Part shown: piece by piece, positions 16,594-24,981 of the stretch | How the letters are laid out: each line of letters opens with the position of its first letter | Numbering within the stretch: the stretch's first letter is position 1 | NCBI RefSeq assembly: GCF_000157895.3 | Contig: NC_022663.1 | Span: 4,960,001-5,024,000, forward strand | DNA from: Mycobacterium kansasii ATCC 12478 | GTDB lineage: Bacteria > Actinomycetota > Actinomycetes > Mycobacteriales > Mycobacteriaceae | Length of the DNA stretch: 64,000 nt | Direction: 5' to 3' | Made by a program: the position numbers and the translations under genes | The notes under the pieces: model-generated | What the model saw: the letters and a program-made list of their open reading frames with translations, nothing else | Database searches by the model: none | Told to the model about the DNA's origin: nothing

Positions 16594-17238
16594 TTACGGA
16601 CAATAGGTGCGCATCGAGATCGCCACGTAATCCTCGGCGTTGCTGCTCAGCGCCGGATTGCTGGCCCGAAATGCCGCGACTATCTGGTCCACCGTCATGC
16701 CCCGGCGAAAGTTCAGGCAGACCAACTTGCCGTTGTAGACGGCGGCGTCGGGATTGGCGAAGGTGATGCCGCGGTCGTTGAGTGACTGAATGTATCCGCT
16801 GTCCTGCTCCGGGGTCGAGGCGATGGTCGTGGGAGCCGGCGCGGTGGTCGCCGTGGGGGCGGCCGTCGTCGCCGGCGGAGCCGCGGGTGGCTGCGCACCC
16901 TGGCGGGGGGACTTCTCCGTGGTCAGCGCCCAACCGCCGACCACGATGAGCACCGCGATGCCGATACCGAGCAGTAGCAGCGCCGCGGCGCGGCCCCAGG
17001 TGGTGCCCCAGGTCTGGACGGCCGCTTCGATTGCGGAAGTCCTGTCGTCGTCGCGGACGTCCTGGCTAGCGTCGGGTTGGTCGGATTCGTCGGGTTGGTC
17101 GGGTTGGTCGCTGTGCGACCATGCCGTGTGGACTGCGTTGGTGGGTGCCGAATCCGGCAGGGCGGCAGTCTCGCCGCCGAGTGCGGCGGTTTCCTCGGAA
17201 GCCGGGACCGGCTCGGGCATGAGGGCCATGGTAGCCAC
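16594..17238 (-). CDS. Membrane-anchored DUF732 protein
   Basis: A 214-residue protein. The cytosolic part is acidic and carries a short repeat (DQPDQPDESDQPD); one membrane helix follows (AAALLLLGIGIAVLIVVGGW), then a Pro/Ala/Thr-rich linker. The outer C-terminal domain is DUF732, with GYIQSLNDRGITFANPDAAV and two cysteines (KLVCLNF and MRTYCP) that are conserved in this mycobacterial family. The function is unknown; the domain is common in secreted or anchored mycobacterial proteins. Confidence 0.85.
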   Translation of the reverse strand: MATMALMPEPVPASEETAALGGETAALPDSAPTNAVHTAWSHSDQPDQPDESDQPDASQDVRDDDRTSAIEAAVQTWGTTWGRAAALLLLGIGIAVLIVVGGWALTTEKSPRQGAQPPAAPPATTAAPTATTAPAPTTIASTPEQDSGYIQSLNDRGITFANPDAAVYNGKLVCLNFRRGMTVDQIVAAFRASNPALSSNAEDYVAISMRTYCP

Positions 17239-17258
17239 CCGGGCGATTCACGGTTGCC

Positions 17259-18959
17259 TTACGTCAGGTGGCGGTTTCGCCACCGTGCCCAGCGTCCGGT
17301 CGGCAACTGAATCGCGGCCAGCACCGAGCTCATCGACGACGCCACCGACTTCGCGCGCGCCGCAGGCTCGGCGACCGGCGGGCCGTCGCCTTCCCACCAC
17401 GTCGGCTGTAACAGCGCGGTGGTCACCGGGATGGCCTGCTCGACGCTGTCGCGTCCCCACTCGCAGGCGCGGTCGATGGCGGCGACAGAGGGCGCCAGGT
17501 TGATCGGTGACAGCGTCGGCTGGAATTTGACCAGGTGATCGACATACGGCAGATTGCGCACCATCTGCAACTGGACGGCCTGGGTGATCGGGGCCAGCCA
17601 CATGTGCCGCGAATCCCATTGCGGATGAAAGCAATCGAAGGCCAGATAGCACGCGTTGCGGGTGCCGAGCTTGCCGTCGCGCACCCGCTTCCAGGCCAGC
17701 TCCACGGGCACGTTGCTGGCCGCGCCGCCGTCGACGATCGCCGCGATGTCCTTCTCGGCGCACAGCTCGTCGAGGATGCCGACCATGCGATGGTCGCGCG
17801 TTTCGTGGTGCAGCACACCGGGGATGGCCGACGAGAACGATGCGGCGTCGACGACGTCGAAGTCACGGTCCGGGTCGTCGCCGCTGATCACGATGGGCTT
17901 GACCACCCGCAAGTCGATGAAGGCCGACACCTGCCACATGCGGGCCGCGACAAGTGGTCCGATGCCGATCGGGCGAAACGGCAACGACCGCAACTGCAGC
18001 GCCGCCAGTTCCGGACGGCGAAACCTTGACGGCAGCGCCGCATAGGGCTGCCGGCGCACCCCCGCGACCACGATGTCGAACGGAATGGCCAAGTCCGACA
18101 TGCGCATTCGCACGCCGTCTGCCCGGCTGAGCAGGGCCAGCGCGAACTGGTCGAAGCGCAGCGCGAAGACGCCGGCCAGGCCGTGACGGCGGCGCAGCCG
18201 CTCTGGTCCGAGGATGGCCCGGTAGGACACCGTCTTGGCCCATTCCATGTACTCCTCGATGGGCACCGGTAGGGCCCGGGCCACGAGGCTGCCGATGATC
18301 GAGCCGAACGACGAGCCGATCATGTAGTCGGGCAGTTGGCCGGCCTCCAGGAGCCGCTGCAGGCCTCCGATATAGACGAAGCCCGCCCCGCCGCCGCCGC
18401 CGAGGATCGTGACGAGCTTCTTGTAGCCGACCTCGGAATCCAGCTCTGCGGCCGAGAAGTCGTTGCCGTGGCGTTCGATCAGCACTCGCCGCTGGTCGTC
18501 CTGGTCGGGGGCCAGACTCTGTAGCGCATCGCGCGCCGCCTTCAGGGCAGTGACCGGATCGGCCTCTTCGCGCAGCGGTCCGTACAGCGCGTCGGTGACC
18601 CTGGAGCGCCACGGTGCGATTTCGGCGCCGACCGACACGTCGCCGCGGCCGCGGCTGCCGCCCGGGCCGGCCGCGCCCGGCTCGAAGTCGGCGAGCCTGG
18701 CGAAATTGAGGAGGTAGCGCAACTTGCGCAGTTCTTCGTCGCTCAGCACGTCGGGGTTGGCGAGGTGCTGGCGGATCAGCCGGTTCTCCATCTTCTGCAG
18801 CAGCAGGGCCGGCTCGGCCGAGGGCAGGTCGACGGTGTCGGCTGCCGCCTCGGCCACCTCACCGTCGAAGGCCTCGTGCTCGAACTCCTCGATGAAGTCG
18901 AACTCGGCGTCGCGGCGGCCGAAGCGGCCGCGCACGGCGTCGGCGAACGGAATCTCCAT
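17259..18959 (-). CDS. Patatin-like phospholipase
   Basis: A ~566-residue protein with a patatin domain in its centre. Seen are the oxyanion loop GGGGGAGFVYIGGL, the nucleophile elbow GSSFGSIIGS (GxSxG) and the catalytic Asp in VDGGAASNVPVEL, so the Ser-Asp dyad is complete. The N-terminal ~170 residues are acidic and helical. Likely a lipid acyl hydrolase at the membrane. ATG 18959 is chosen; GTG 18965 is a near alternative. Upstream on the same strand, 18 bases away, lies the SPFH protein; the order matches Rv3090-Rv3091 of H37Rv. The pairing suggests that the hydrolase is recruited to a membrane microdomain, which is inference. Confidence 0.85.
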   Translation of the reverse strand: MEIPFADAVRGRFGRRDAEFDFIEEFEHEAFDGEVAEAAADTVDLPSAEPALLLQKMENRLIRQHLANPDVLSDEELRKLRYLLNFARLADFEPGAAGPGGSRGRGDVSVGAEIAPWRSRVTDALYGPLREEADPVTALKAARDALQSLAPDQDDQRRVLIERHGNDFSAAELDSEVGYKKLVTILGGGGGAGFVYIGGLQRLLEAGQLPDYMIGSSFGSIIGSLVARALPVPIEEYMEWAKTVSYRAILGPERLRRRHGLAGVFALRFDQFALALLSRADGVRMRMSDLAIPFDIVVAGVRRQPYAALPSRFRRPELAALQLRSLPFRPIGIGPLVAARMWQVSAFIDLRVVKPIVISGDDPDRDFDVVDAASFSSAIPGVLHHETRDHRMVGILDELCAEKDIAAIVDGGAASNVPVELAWKRVRDGKLGTRNACYLAFDCFHPQWDSRHMWLAPITQAVQLQMVRNLPYVDHLVKFQPTLSPINLAPSVAAIDRACEWGRDSVEQAIPVTTALLQPTWWEGDGPPVAEPAARAKSVASSMSSVLAAIQLPTGRWARWRNRHLT

Positions 18960-18977
18960 GAGCACCAATCTTGTCGG

Positions 18978-19865
18978 CTAGTGTCCGGGCACGGAAACCG
19001 TGGGCAGGGCCGAGCTGCCCGGCCAGCAACCCAGCGGGCTGATTCCCTTGTTGATGGCGGCGGTAATGCAGTTCTGCACCACGACATTCGGGTCGTTGCT
19101 GATCGAGCGGGACAGGATCTCGTTGGCCTTGGCCTGGGCTTCGGCGGTCCGTTGCGCCTCCACCGCGATCGAGGTCTGGGCGCGTTGCTGGTTGAGCTGG
19201 TTGATCTTGTCCTCGGTGCCCTGGTCGTACTGGATGGTGGGCACGTTGACGTCGAAAATGTCGACCTGGCCACTGACATCCTGGCGCATGATGTCGGCGG
19301 CGCGCTTGGCGAGCTTCGGCAGCGGGGAGACGTCGAGGTTCTGCGGGTCCAGCGGGTTGAACGCGGCGAACACCTCGTTGAGCGCCACCGACAGATTCCG
19401 CTCGATCAGGTTGACGCGCACGTTGTCGAAGGTCTTGTACTGCTGGAACAGTTCGGGGGCGGCGGGCTGCTTGAGCTGCCAGCGGATGCTGACGTCGGCC
19501 AGGGCAGTGGATTGGTTGCCCAGGCGCACCATGATCCGCTGATCGTTGTTGCCCTCCTTGACGTATTTGTCGATCTGCACCGCACCGTCCATCTGGTGGG
19601 TCATCTGCCACGGCCACTTGCCGTGGAAGCCGTTGTTGAGGCTGACGCCGTTGGGGCGCCCGAAGGCGGTGACGATGGCGATTTGGCGGGTCCCGACGAT
19701 GGTGAAGCAGCCCAACAGGAAGAACAGCACCGACGCTGCCAGGGCGCCGATGGTCACCGACTTGGCGCGGGCGCGGGCTTTGTCAGCGCCGGCGAACACC
19801 CACAGCAATGCCGCGACTCCGGCCACGATCAAACCCATGGTGAACAGCACGATCTGCCACGTCAT
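18978..19865 (-). CDS. SPFH/band 7-like membrane protein
   Basis: A 295-residue protein with two N-terminal membrane helices (IVLFTMGLIVAGVAALLWVF and ALAASVLFFLLGCFTIV). A band-7/prohibitin-like domain follows (RQIAIVTAFGRPNGVSLNNG to about residue 230), then an Ala/Glu/Gln-rich coiled coil (NQQRAQTSIAVEAQRTAEAQ). SPFH proteins form oligomeric scaffolds in membrane microdomains. The length equals that of Rv3090, the gene next to patatin Rv3091 in H37Rv. It is the first gene of a pair with the patatin. Confidence 0.8.
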   Translation of the reverse strand: MTWQIVLFTMGLIVAGVAALLWVFAGADKARARAKSVTIGALAASVLFFLLGCFTIVGTRQIAIVTAFGRPNGVSLNNGFHGKWPWQMTHQMDGAVQIDKYVKEGNNDQRIMVRLGNQSTALADVSIRWQLKQPAAPELFQQYKTFDNVRVNLIERNLSVALNEVFAAFNPLDPQNLDVSPLPKLAKRAADIMRQDVSGQVDIFDVNVPTIQYDQGTEDKINQLNQQRAQTSIAVEAQRTAEAQAKANEILSRSISNDPNVVVQNCITAAINKGISPLGCWPGSSALPTVSVPGH

Positions 19866-19918
19866 CCCTTAGCTCCTTCTGCTGGTGGTGTGTTCAGCAG
19901 GGTAGCGATGGCGCGGGC

Positions 19919-21364
19919 TCAGGTGCCGCAGAAGGTGCGGTAGGCGCCGAAATCCCCGGGCGCGGGACTGGCGTAGCGCTCCAGGCCCGGCCGTTCGGCA
20001 TAGGGGTGGGTGACGGCGTCGAGGAGCCGTTCGACGGGACCGAGATCTCCCTCCGTGGCCGCCGTCAGCGCCTCCTCGACCAGGTGATTGCGGGGGATGT
20101 AGACCGGATTGACCCGGTCCATCAGCTCGGCGTCCGGTCCCAGGGCCTGCCACCGCGACAGCCAGCCATCGAACCTGGCACCGTCGACGAACCGTTCGCG
20201 CGCGGGTTCGGCGTCGCCGCGGGCCGCCTTGGCGAGGTGGCGGAAGAACGACGTGTAGTCGACGCGGCTTTCCTGCAGCATCGGCAGTAACTCGTCGACC
20301 AGCGTGGTGGGTGTGCGCAAACCCAGCTTGGCGCGCATGCCCGACGACCACACGCCGTCGTAACGGGCGCGGAACACCCCGAAGGCCTGCTCGGCGCGCG
20401 CGATGGCCTCCTGGGTGTCGTCGGCGAGCAGCGGAAGCAGCGCCTCGGCGAAGCGGGCGAGGTTCCAGCCCGCGACCACCGGCTGGTTGCCGTAGGCGTA
20501 GCGGCCCCAGTGGTCGATCGAGCTGAACACCGTCTCGGGGTCGTAGGCCTCCATGAACGCGCACGGCCCGTAGTCGATGGTCTCGCCGGAGATGGTCATG
20601 TTGTCGGTGTTCATCACCCCGTGGACGAAGCCGACGAGCATCCAATGTGCAATCAGCGACGCCTGCGCGGCGACCACCGCTTCGAACAGCGCCAGATAGG
20701 GATGCTCGGCGTCGGCGGCGCCGGGGTGATGGCGCACGATCGCGTGGTCGGCCAGCCGCCGTAGTAGGCCGAGGTCGCCGGTGAATGCCGCGTACTGGAA
20801 GCTGCCGACGCGCAGGTGGCTGCTTGCGACACGTACCAGCAGGGCACCGGGTAGCAGGGTCTCGCGCTGCACCGGGCGACCGGTACCCACGACGGCCAGG
20901 GAGCGCGTCGTCGGGATACTCAGGGCGTGCATCGACTCGCTGACGACGTATTCGCGCAGCATCGGGCCCACGACCGCCCAGCCGTCGCCGCCGCGTGCGA
21001 ACGGCGTGGGCCCGGAGCCCTTCAGGTGGATGTCGCGAAGACGACCGTCGGCGCTGCTGAGCTCGCCCAGCAACAGCGCCCGCCCGTCGCCCAACCGCGG
21101 GACGTAGCCGCCGAACTGATGACCGGCGTAGGCCTGGGCTACCGGCGCGGCGCCGTCGGGCAGCAGGGTGCCGACCAGAAACCGCACCCCGTCGGGGCTG
21201 CGCAGCCAGGTCGCGTCGAGGTCAAGCTGCGTGCTCAGCGGCTCGTTGAGCACCAGCAGCCGCGCGTCCGGCGGCGTATCGGCTTGCCAGCGGACCGCCA
21301 TCTCCGGCAACGCGCGAAAGAAGCGGTCCTGCAGCGCGACTGTCCTATCCGGTGCAACGCTCAC
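19919..21364 (-). CDS. selO: SelO-family protein AMPylase (YdiU/UPF0061)
   Basis: A 481-residue pseudokinase-fold enzyme that transfers AMP from ATP to Ser/Thr/Tyr of proteins. Family landmarks are AYAGHQFGGYVPRLGDGRA (~79-96), HLKGSGPTPFARGGDG (113-128), SESMHALSIPTTRSL and the metal-binding HGVMNTDNMTISGETIDYGP. The protein ends in FCGT, where many family members have a redox-active Cys or selenocysteine near the C-terminus; here it is an ordinary Cys codon. It appears monocistronic. Confidence 0.93.
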   Translation of the reverse strand: MSVAPDRTVALQDRFFRALPEMAVRWQADTPPDARLLVLNEPLSTQLDLDATWLRSPDGVRFLVGTLLPDGAAPVAQAYAGHQFGGYVPRLGDGRALLLGELSSADGRLRDIHLKGSGPTPFARGGDGWAVVGPMLREYVVSESMHALSIPTTRSLAVVGTGRPVQRETLLPGALLVRVASSHLRVGSFQYAAFTGDLGLLRRLADHAIVRHHPGAADAEHPYLALFEAVVAAQASLIAHWMLVGFVHGVMNTDNMTISGETIDYGPCAFMEAYDPETVFSSIDHWGRYAYGNQPVVAGWNLARFAEALLPLLADDTQEAIARAEQAFGVFRARYDGVWSSGMRAKLGLRTPTTLVDELLPMLQESRVDYTSFFRHLAKAARGDAEPARERFVDGARFDGWLSRWQALGPDAELMDRVNPVYIPRNHLVEEALTAATEGDLGPVERLLDAVTHPYAERPGLERYASPAPGDFGAYRTFCGT

Positions 21365-21401
21365 CTGACCAGACTACGGAGCTGTGGCTTCGGCCCGCGG
21401 G

Positions 21402-21989
21402 TCATGAGGCGAGCGCTTGGTCGATCAGCGTCTCGGCTGCCGCACGGGCCTGCGCCCACGTCGATGCATCGTTGAGCGAGGTAGCCAGCGCGGCCGCACC
21501 TTCGTAGAGAACGGCGAGTTGATTGCCCAGTGAGCGCGGGTTGCTGGCGCCCGCCGCCCGGGCCAGCTCGATGAGCCCATCGATGAACTTCTGCTTGGTT
21601 GCCCGGACTATTGTCTGAACTCCTGGCATCGCTCCCGCCGCCTCTACGGCGGCATTGTGAAAAGGACAGCCCCGCAGCGGTGCTGTCCCGGGGCGAGGAC
21701 TCTTGAACAACGCCAGTAGTCGGCTTCGCGGCGTCTGCTCTGCGGCTTCGCCGCTGACGTGCAGCGGATTGGCGGCAACGTCGCCAATGCTGCGCAGGTA
21801 CTCTTCGACTACCGCTGTCTTGCTTGGAAAGTGTTGGTACAGAGTCCGTTTGGACACCGACGATTCGGTAGCCAGTCGTTCGACGCCGGTGGCGTTGATG
21901 CCCTCCCGGTAGAACAACTCGGCAGCCGCGTCCAGGATGCGCTGACGTGCGCCACGGCCGCCCCTGCGCGCCGCCTGTTGCTTAGCCAT
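21402..21989 (-). CDS. TetR-family regulator of the adjacent SDR
   Basis: A 195-residue TetR protein. The DNA-binding domain is canonical (RQRILDAAAELFYREGINAT, ESSVSKRTLYQHFPSKTAV). The ligand domain contains GCPFHNAAVEA, the motif of the subgroup of AcrR/YcdC-like repressors with a conserved Cys. ATG 21989 is chosen because the HTH begins 15 residues later; the longer frame to 22058 would run through the operator. It is divergent from the SDR at 22082, with two related palindromes in the gap, so it most likely represses both genes. Confidence 0.9.
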   Translation of the reverse strand: MAKQQAARRGGRGARQRILDAAAELFYREGINATGVERLATESSVSKRTLYQHFPSKTAVVEEYLRSIGDVAANPLHVSGEAAEQTPRSRLLALFKSPRPGTAPLRGCPFHNAAVEAAGAMPGVQTIVRATKQKFIDGLIELARAAGASNPRSLGNQLAVLYEGAAALATSLNDASTWAQARAAAETLIDQALAS

Positions 21990-22001
21990 AAGCGTAAGTA
22001 T

Positions 22002-22066
22002 ACCGAACGGTTTACAACTCGCATCAAGCGGCGTAGCGTTGCGCATGCAAAAGTACACCAGTCGGT
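22002..22066. promoter_or_regulatory. Paired operators between TetR and SDR genes
   Basis: Two related inverted repeats, ACCGAACGGT at 22002-22011 and ACCAGTCGGT at 22057-22066, both continue as CGGTTTAC on the plus strand. They lie 55 bases apart in the divergent promoter region. Two copies of one site beside a TetR gene are good evidence for autoregulation and control of the SDR. Confidence 0.6.
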
Positions 22067-22081
22067 TTACTAGGAGTGGAG

Positions 22082-22939
22082 ATGAACGGACGATCGCCAG
22101 TGGTATTGGTTACCGGCGTTTCCTCGGGAATCGGCCTCGCCGTGGCGAACGCTTTCGCGGCGAAGGGTTTTGAGGTCTTCGGCACCAGTCGCAACCCGAG
22201 TAGAACGCAACCGATACCCGGGGTGGAATTGGTGCAGTTGGATGTCACCGACGCCACGTCGGTCAGCACGGCCGTCGCCTCGGTCATCCGGCGGGCCGGT
22301 CGCATCGACATCCTGGTCAACAATGCCGGCGTAGGGATCATCGGCGCCGCGGAGGAGAGCTCGGTCGCCCAGGCGCAGCAGCTCTTCGACACCAACTTCT
22401 TCGGCCTGGTGCGGCTGACTCGTGAGGTGCTGCCGCATCTGCGCGCGCAGGGCGGCGGACGCATCATCAACATCGGCTCGGTGTTGGGTTTACTGCCCGC
22501 GCCCTACGCCGCGCTCTATTCGGCTTCGAAGCATGCCGTCGAGGGGTACTCGGGGTCTCTGGACCATGAAACCCGGGAATTCGGCGTGCGGGTGTCAGTC
22601 GTCGAACCCGGTTTCACCAAGACCTCGTTCGGCGCCAATGCCGTCGATGCCGATTCACTGATCGACAGTTACGTGACCGCTCGCGAGAACGCCCGACTCG
22701 TCATCACCGAGGGAGTGCACCACGGGGATGATCCCGCGGTGGTGGCTCGGGCCGTCCTCAAGGCGGCGACCAGCCGAAGGCCGAAAGTGCGCTATCCGGC
22801 CGGCGCCCTGGCGCGCGGACTGTCGCTGCTGCGCAAGTTCGCCCCCGAAGCGCTGATGGACAAGGGAATTCGCAAAGCGAACAAGGTGACGTCGACACCG
22901 AAACCGGTCGCCAACCGGTTGCCCAGCGCAGTGGGGTAG
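22082..22939 (+). CDS. Short-chain dehydrogenase/reductase
   Basis: A 285-residue classical SDR. Motifs are TGVSSGIG (~11-18), NNAGVG, Ser in NIGSVLG and the YSASKHA triad region, followed by VVEPGFTKTSFG. The C-terminal part carries a basic segment (PKVRYPAGALARGLSLLRKF), as in membrane-associated reductases acting on lipids. ATG 22082 has AGGAG five bases upstream. It is expressed divergently from its probable TetR repressor. The substrate is unknown. Confidence 0.88.
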   Translation: MNGRSPVVLVTGVSSGIGLAVANAFAAKGFEVFGTSRNPSRTQPIPGVELVQLDVTDATSVSTAVASVIRRAGRIDILVNNAGVGIIGAAEESSVAQAQQLFDTNFFGLVRLTREVLPHLRAQGGGRIINIGSVLGLLPAPYAALYSASKHAVEGYSGSLDHETREFGVRVSVVEPGFTKTSFGANAVDADSLIDSYVTARENARLVITEGVHHGDDPAVVARAVLKAATSRRPKVRYPAGALARGLSLLRKFAPEALMDKGIRKANKVTSTPKPVANRLPSAVG

Positions 22940-23186
22940 GTAAGTACCTCATCTGCGCCGACCGCCCGCAGGAGCGGCGTGCGAGGCCGTCGCTGGTCGT
23001 GCCCGGACATCGGTACTACGCTCAGCCGGTGCCGGATACGCGGTATGTCGACTTCCATGGTGCACCGGGCACCCGGCAACTCCTGGCGGTAGTTGCCAGG
23101 CGGGCGCCGTGGATCCGGCGCGGCGTCAGCCGCATCGCTTCGCCCACCGGCCGACGGTCATCGCGCACATGACGATAGGAGCAACC

Positions 23187-24014
23187 ATGCGGTTCGGTGT
23201 GTTGACGTTTGTCACCGACGAGGGCATCGGCCCGGCACAGCTGGGTGCGGCCCTGGAACAGCGCGGATTCGAGTCGCTGTTTCTCGCCGAACACACCCAT
23301 ATCCCGGTCGACACGCGCAGCCCCTACCCGGCCGGTGGGCCCATTCCGCACAAGTACTACCGGACATTGGATCCGTTCGTGGCGTTGACGGCGGCGGCGG
23401 TTAGCACCGAGACGCTGGTTTTGGGTACCGGCATCGCGTTGGTCCCGGAGCGCGATCCGATTCTGACGGCCAAAGAGGTTGCCTCGCTGGACATGCTGTC
23501 GCAGGGGCGGTTTCGATTCGGCGTCGGCGTGGGTTGGCTGCGCGAAGAAGTGGCCAACCACCGTGTCGATCCCGCGGTTCGCGGACGCGTGACCGACGAG
23601 CGGCTGCGCGCGATGATCGAGATCTGGACCCAGGAGAAAGCCGAATTCCACGGGAAATACGTCGATTTCGATCCGATCTACTGCTGGCCGAAGCCGGTGA
23701 CGAAGCCCTACCCGCCGCTCTATATCGGCGGTGGGCCGGCGAATTTCACCCGCATCGCCGACCTGAACGCCGGCTGGATCGCGATCAGCCCGTCACCGGA
23801 GCAACTGTCCCGTCCGCTGGAGCGACTGCGCGCCGCGGCCGGCAGCGACGTACCGGTTACCGTCTGTCACTGGGGCGACGCGACGGCAACGGATCTCGAA
23901 GGATATCGGCCGCTGGGGGTCGAGCGCGTCTTGCTGGACCTGCCCACCGAGCCGTACGACCAGACGCTTCGATACCTGGACAAGCTCGCGAGTGAACTCG
24001 GGCAGCTGGCGTGA
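23187..24014 (+). CDS. LLM-class F420-dependent oxidoreductase (TIGR03619 type)
   Basis: A 275-residue luciferase-like protein. Landmarks are FGVLTFVTDEGIGPAQLGAA, GFESLFLAEHTHIPVDT, GTGIALVPERDPILTAKEVA, DMLSQGRFRFGVGVGWLREE and PLYIGGGPAN, all typical of the Rv3079c-like F420 group. ATG 23187 is preferred to the longer frame because GGAG stands six bases upstream and the fold begins there. The convergent hab gene follows, as Rv3078/Rv3079c do in H37Rv. The substrate is unknown. Confidence 0.87.
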   Translation: MRFGVLTFVTDEGIGPAQLGAALEQRGFESLFLAEHTHIPVDTRSPYPAGGPIPHKYYRTLDPFVALTAAAVSTETLVLGTGIALVPERDPILTAKEVASLDMLSQGRFRFGVGVGWLREEVANHRVDPAVRGRVTDERLRAMIEIWTQEKAEFHGKYVDFDPIYCWPKPVTKPYPPLYIGGGPANFTRIADLNAGWIAISPSPEQLSRPLERLRAAAGSDVPVTVCHWGDATATDLEGYRPLGVERVLLDLPTEPYDQTLRYLDKLASELGQLA

Positions 24015-24033
24015 TCGGCGGTGCAGACCGCTG

Positions 24034-24435
24034 TCAGAGCCCGACGATGATGATGACGACGCCGGCCACGATGGCCACCGCCAGCGACAAGAACAGGAAG
24101 GTGACGACGCCCTCCTTTGCCGCCGAGGCCTGGTGGGTGCCCGCCGCGATCGGTGCCAGTTTGCGGCCCGCCCCCCATGCGGCCGCCAGCAGCGTCGCCA
24201 ACCAGTTCGCGTAGCCGGCGTAGACGAGAAGCACGACCGTGACGACCTGCCATGCGTGGGGCAGGTTGAGGTGCGGCCACAGCAGGCCGACCAGCACCAG
24301 GAACATGCCGTTGAGGACGCCTTCGAGATGGCTGGACAGCGCCATCCGGGGATTCGTCAGCGCCGGCCCGGCGAATCCGGTGAGCAGACCAATCAAGAAC
24401 AGCACCAGCCCGAAAGTGAATAGCAGCGTCTGCAT
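24034..24435 (-). CDS. hab: Hydroxylaminobenzene mutase-like membrane protein
   Basis: A 133-residue protein with four membrane helices. LLFTFGLVLFLIGLLTGFAG, NPRMALSSHLEGVLNGMFL and YANWLATLLAAAWG match the hydroxylaminobenzene mutase/styrene-oxide isomerase family, where the HLEGxxNG segment is the family signature. Members rearrange aryl hydroxylamines to aminophenols or isomerise styrene oxide within the membrane. Rv3078 is annotated hab in the same neighbourhood of H37Rv. ATG 24435 starts exactly at the first helix. The physiological substrate in mycobacteria is not known. Confidence 0.8.
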   Translation of the reverse strand: MQTLLFTFGLVLFLIGLLTGFAGPALTNPRMALSSHLEGVLNGMFLVLVGLLWPHLNLPHAWQVVTVVLLVYAGYANWLATLLAAAWGAGRKLAPIAAGTHQASAAKEGVVTFLFLSLAVAIVAGVVIIIVGL

Positions 24436-24517
24436 AGCAAAACCATATCGACGTGCGGCTGTTCGTAACAGGTTGGCGGAAACCGGCGCGATCGTGGTGC
24501 GGCGGTTAGAGTCGGGC

Positions 24518-24898
24518 GTGGCTCTCCACCTGACGGCCGACCTTCGGGCCAACTATCAGCGCTTCATCGACCGGGTGCGCGCGACCCGAGAAATCTGGGT
24601 GCTGCTCGGCCCCGATCTGCGGGGAGCGTGGGTGCACTCGAATGACTACGTGACCGAAGACGACGAGCCGGTCTGCGTACATCTGGTCTACTCCACACCG
24701 GCCTATGCGCGCCGGCACGCAACGGGGGAGTGGGCGGGTATGGAACCGGCTTCGTTGACCCTCGACGAGTTCATCGACGGACCGTTGAGGGGCATGCATG
24801 AGGGCGGTGACTTGTTGGGACCCGATTTCAACGCCGATCTCGCCGGTCTGGAGATCGAGCCGATCGAGATGGCCCGAGCCCTGCTCGGGGAGCCATAA
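24518..24898 (+). CDS. DUF2750 family protein
   Basis: A 126-residue cytosolic protein. The N-terminal NYQRFIDRVRATREIWVLLG and the later VHLVYSTPAYARRHA and DEFIDGPLRGMHEGGDLLGP follow the DUF2750 pattern of a small domain of unknown function. It starts at GTG 24518. It lies between hab and the convergent sulfatase gene. No enzymatic motif is seen. Confidence 0.7.
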   Translation: MALHLTADLRANYQRFIDRVRATREIWVLLGPDLRGAWVHSNDYVTEDDEPVCVHLVYSTPAYARRHATGEWAGMEPASLTLDEFIDGPLRGMHEGGDLLGPDFNADLAGLEIEPIEMARALLGEP

Positions 24899-24981
24899 GC
24901 GCGTCGACGTCCGCCGAGGTTGCCGCTCTGGCTGTGGTCGACGGCCTGACCACGGCCATCACGGCAATCTCACCGCGGGGG

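Noticed and set aside
18765..19943. Plus-strand open frame of ~390 codons
   Set aside because: Antisense to the SPFH and patatin genes and without recognisable motifs or start signals.
19919..19990. Selenocysteine at the SelO C-terminus
   Set aside because: The C-terminal codons read Phe-Cys-Gly-Thr with a normal Cys codon and a single stop; no in-frame TGA precedes it.
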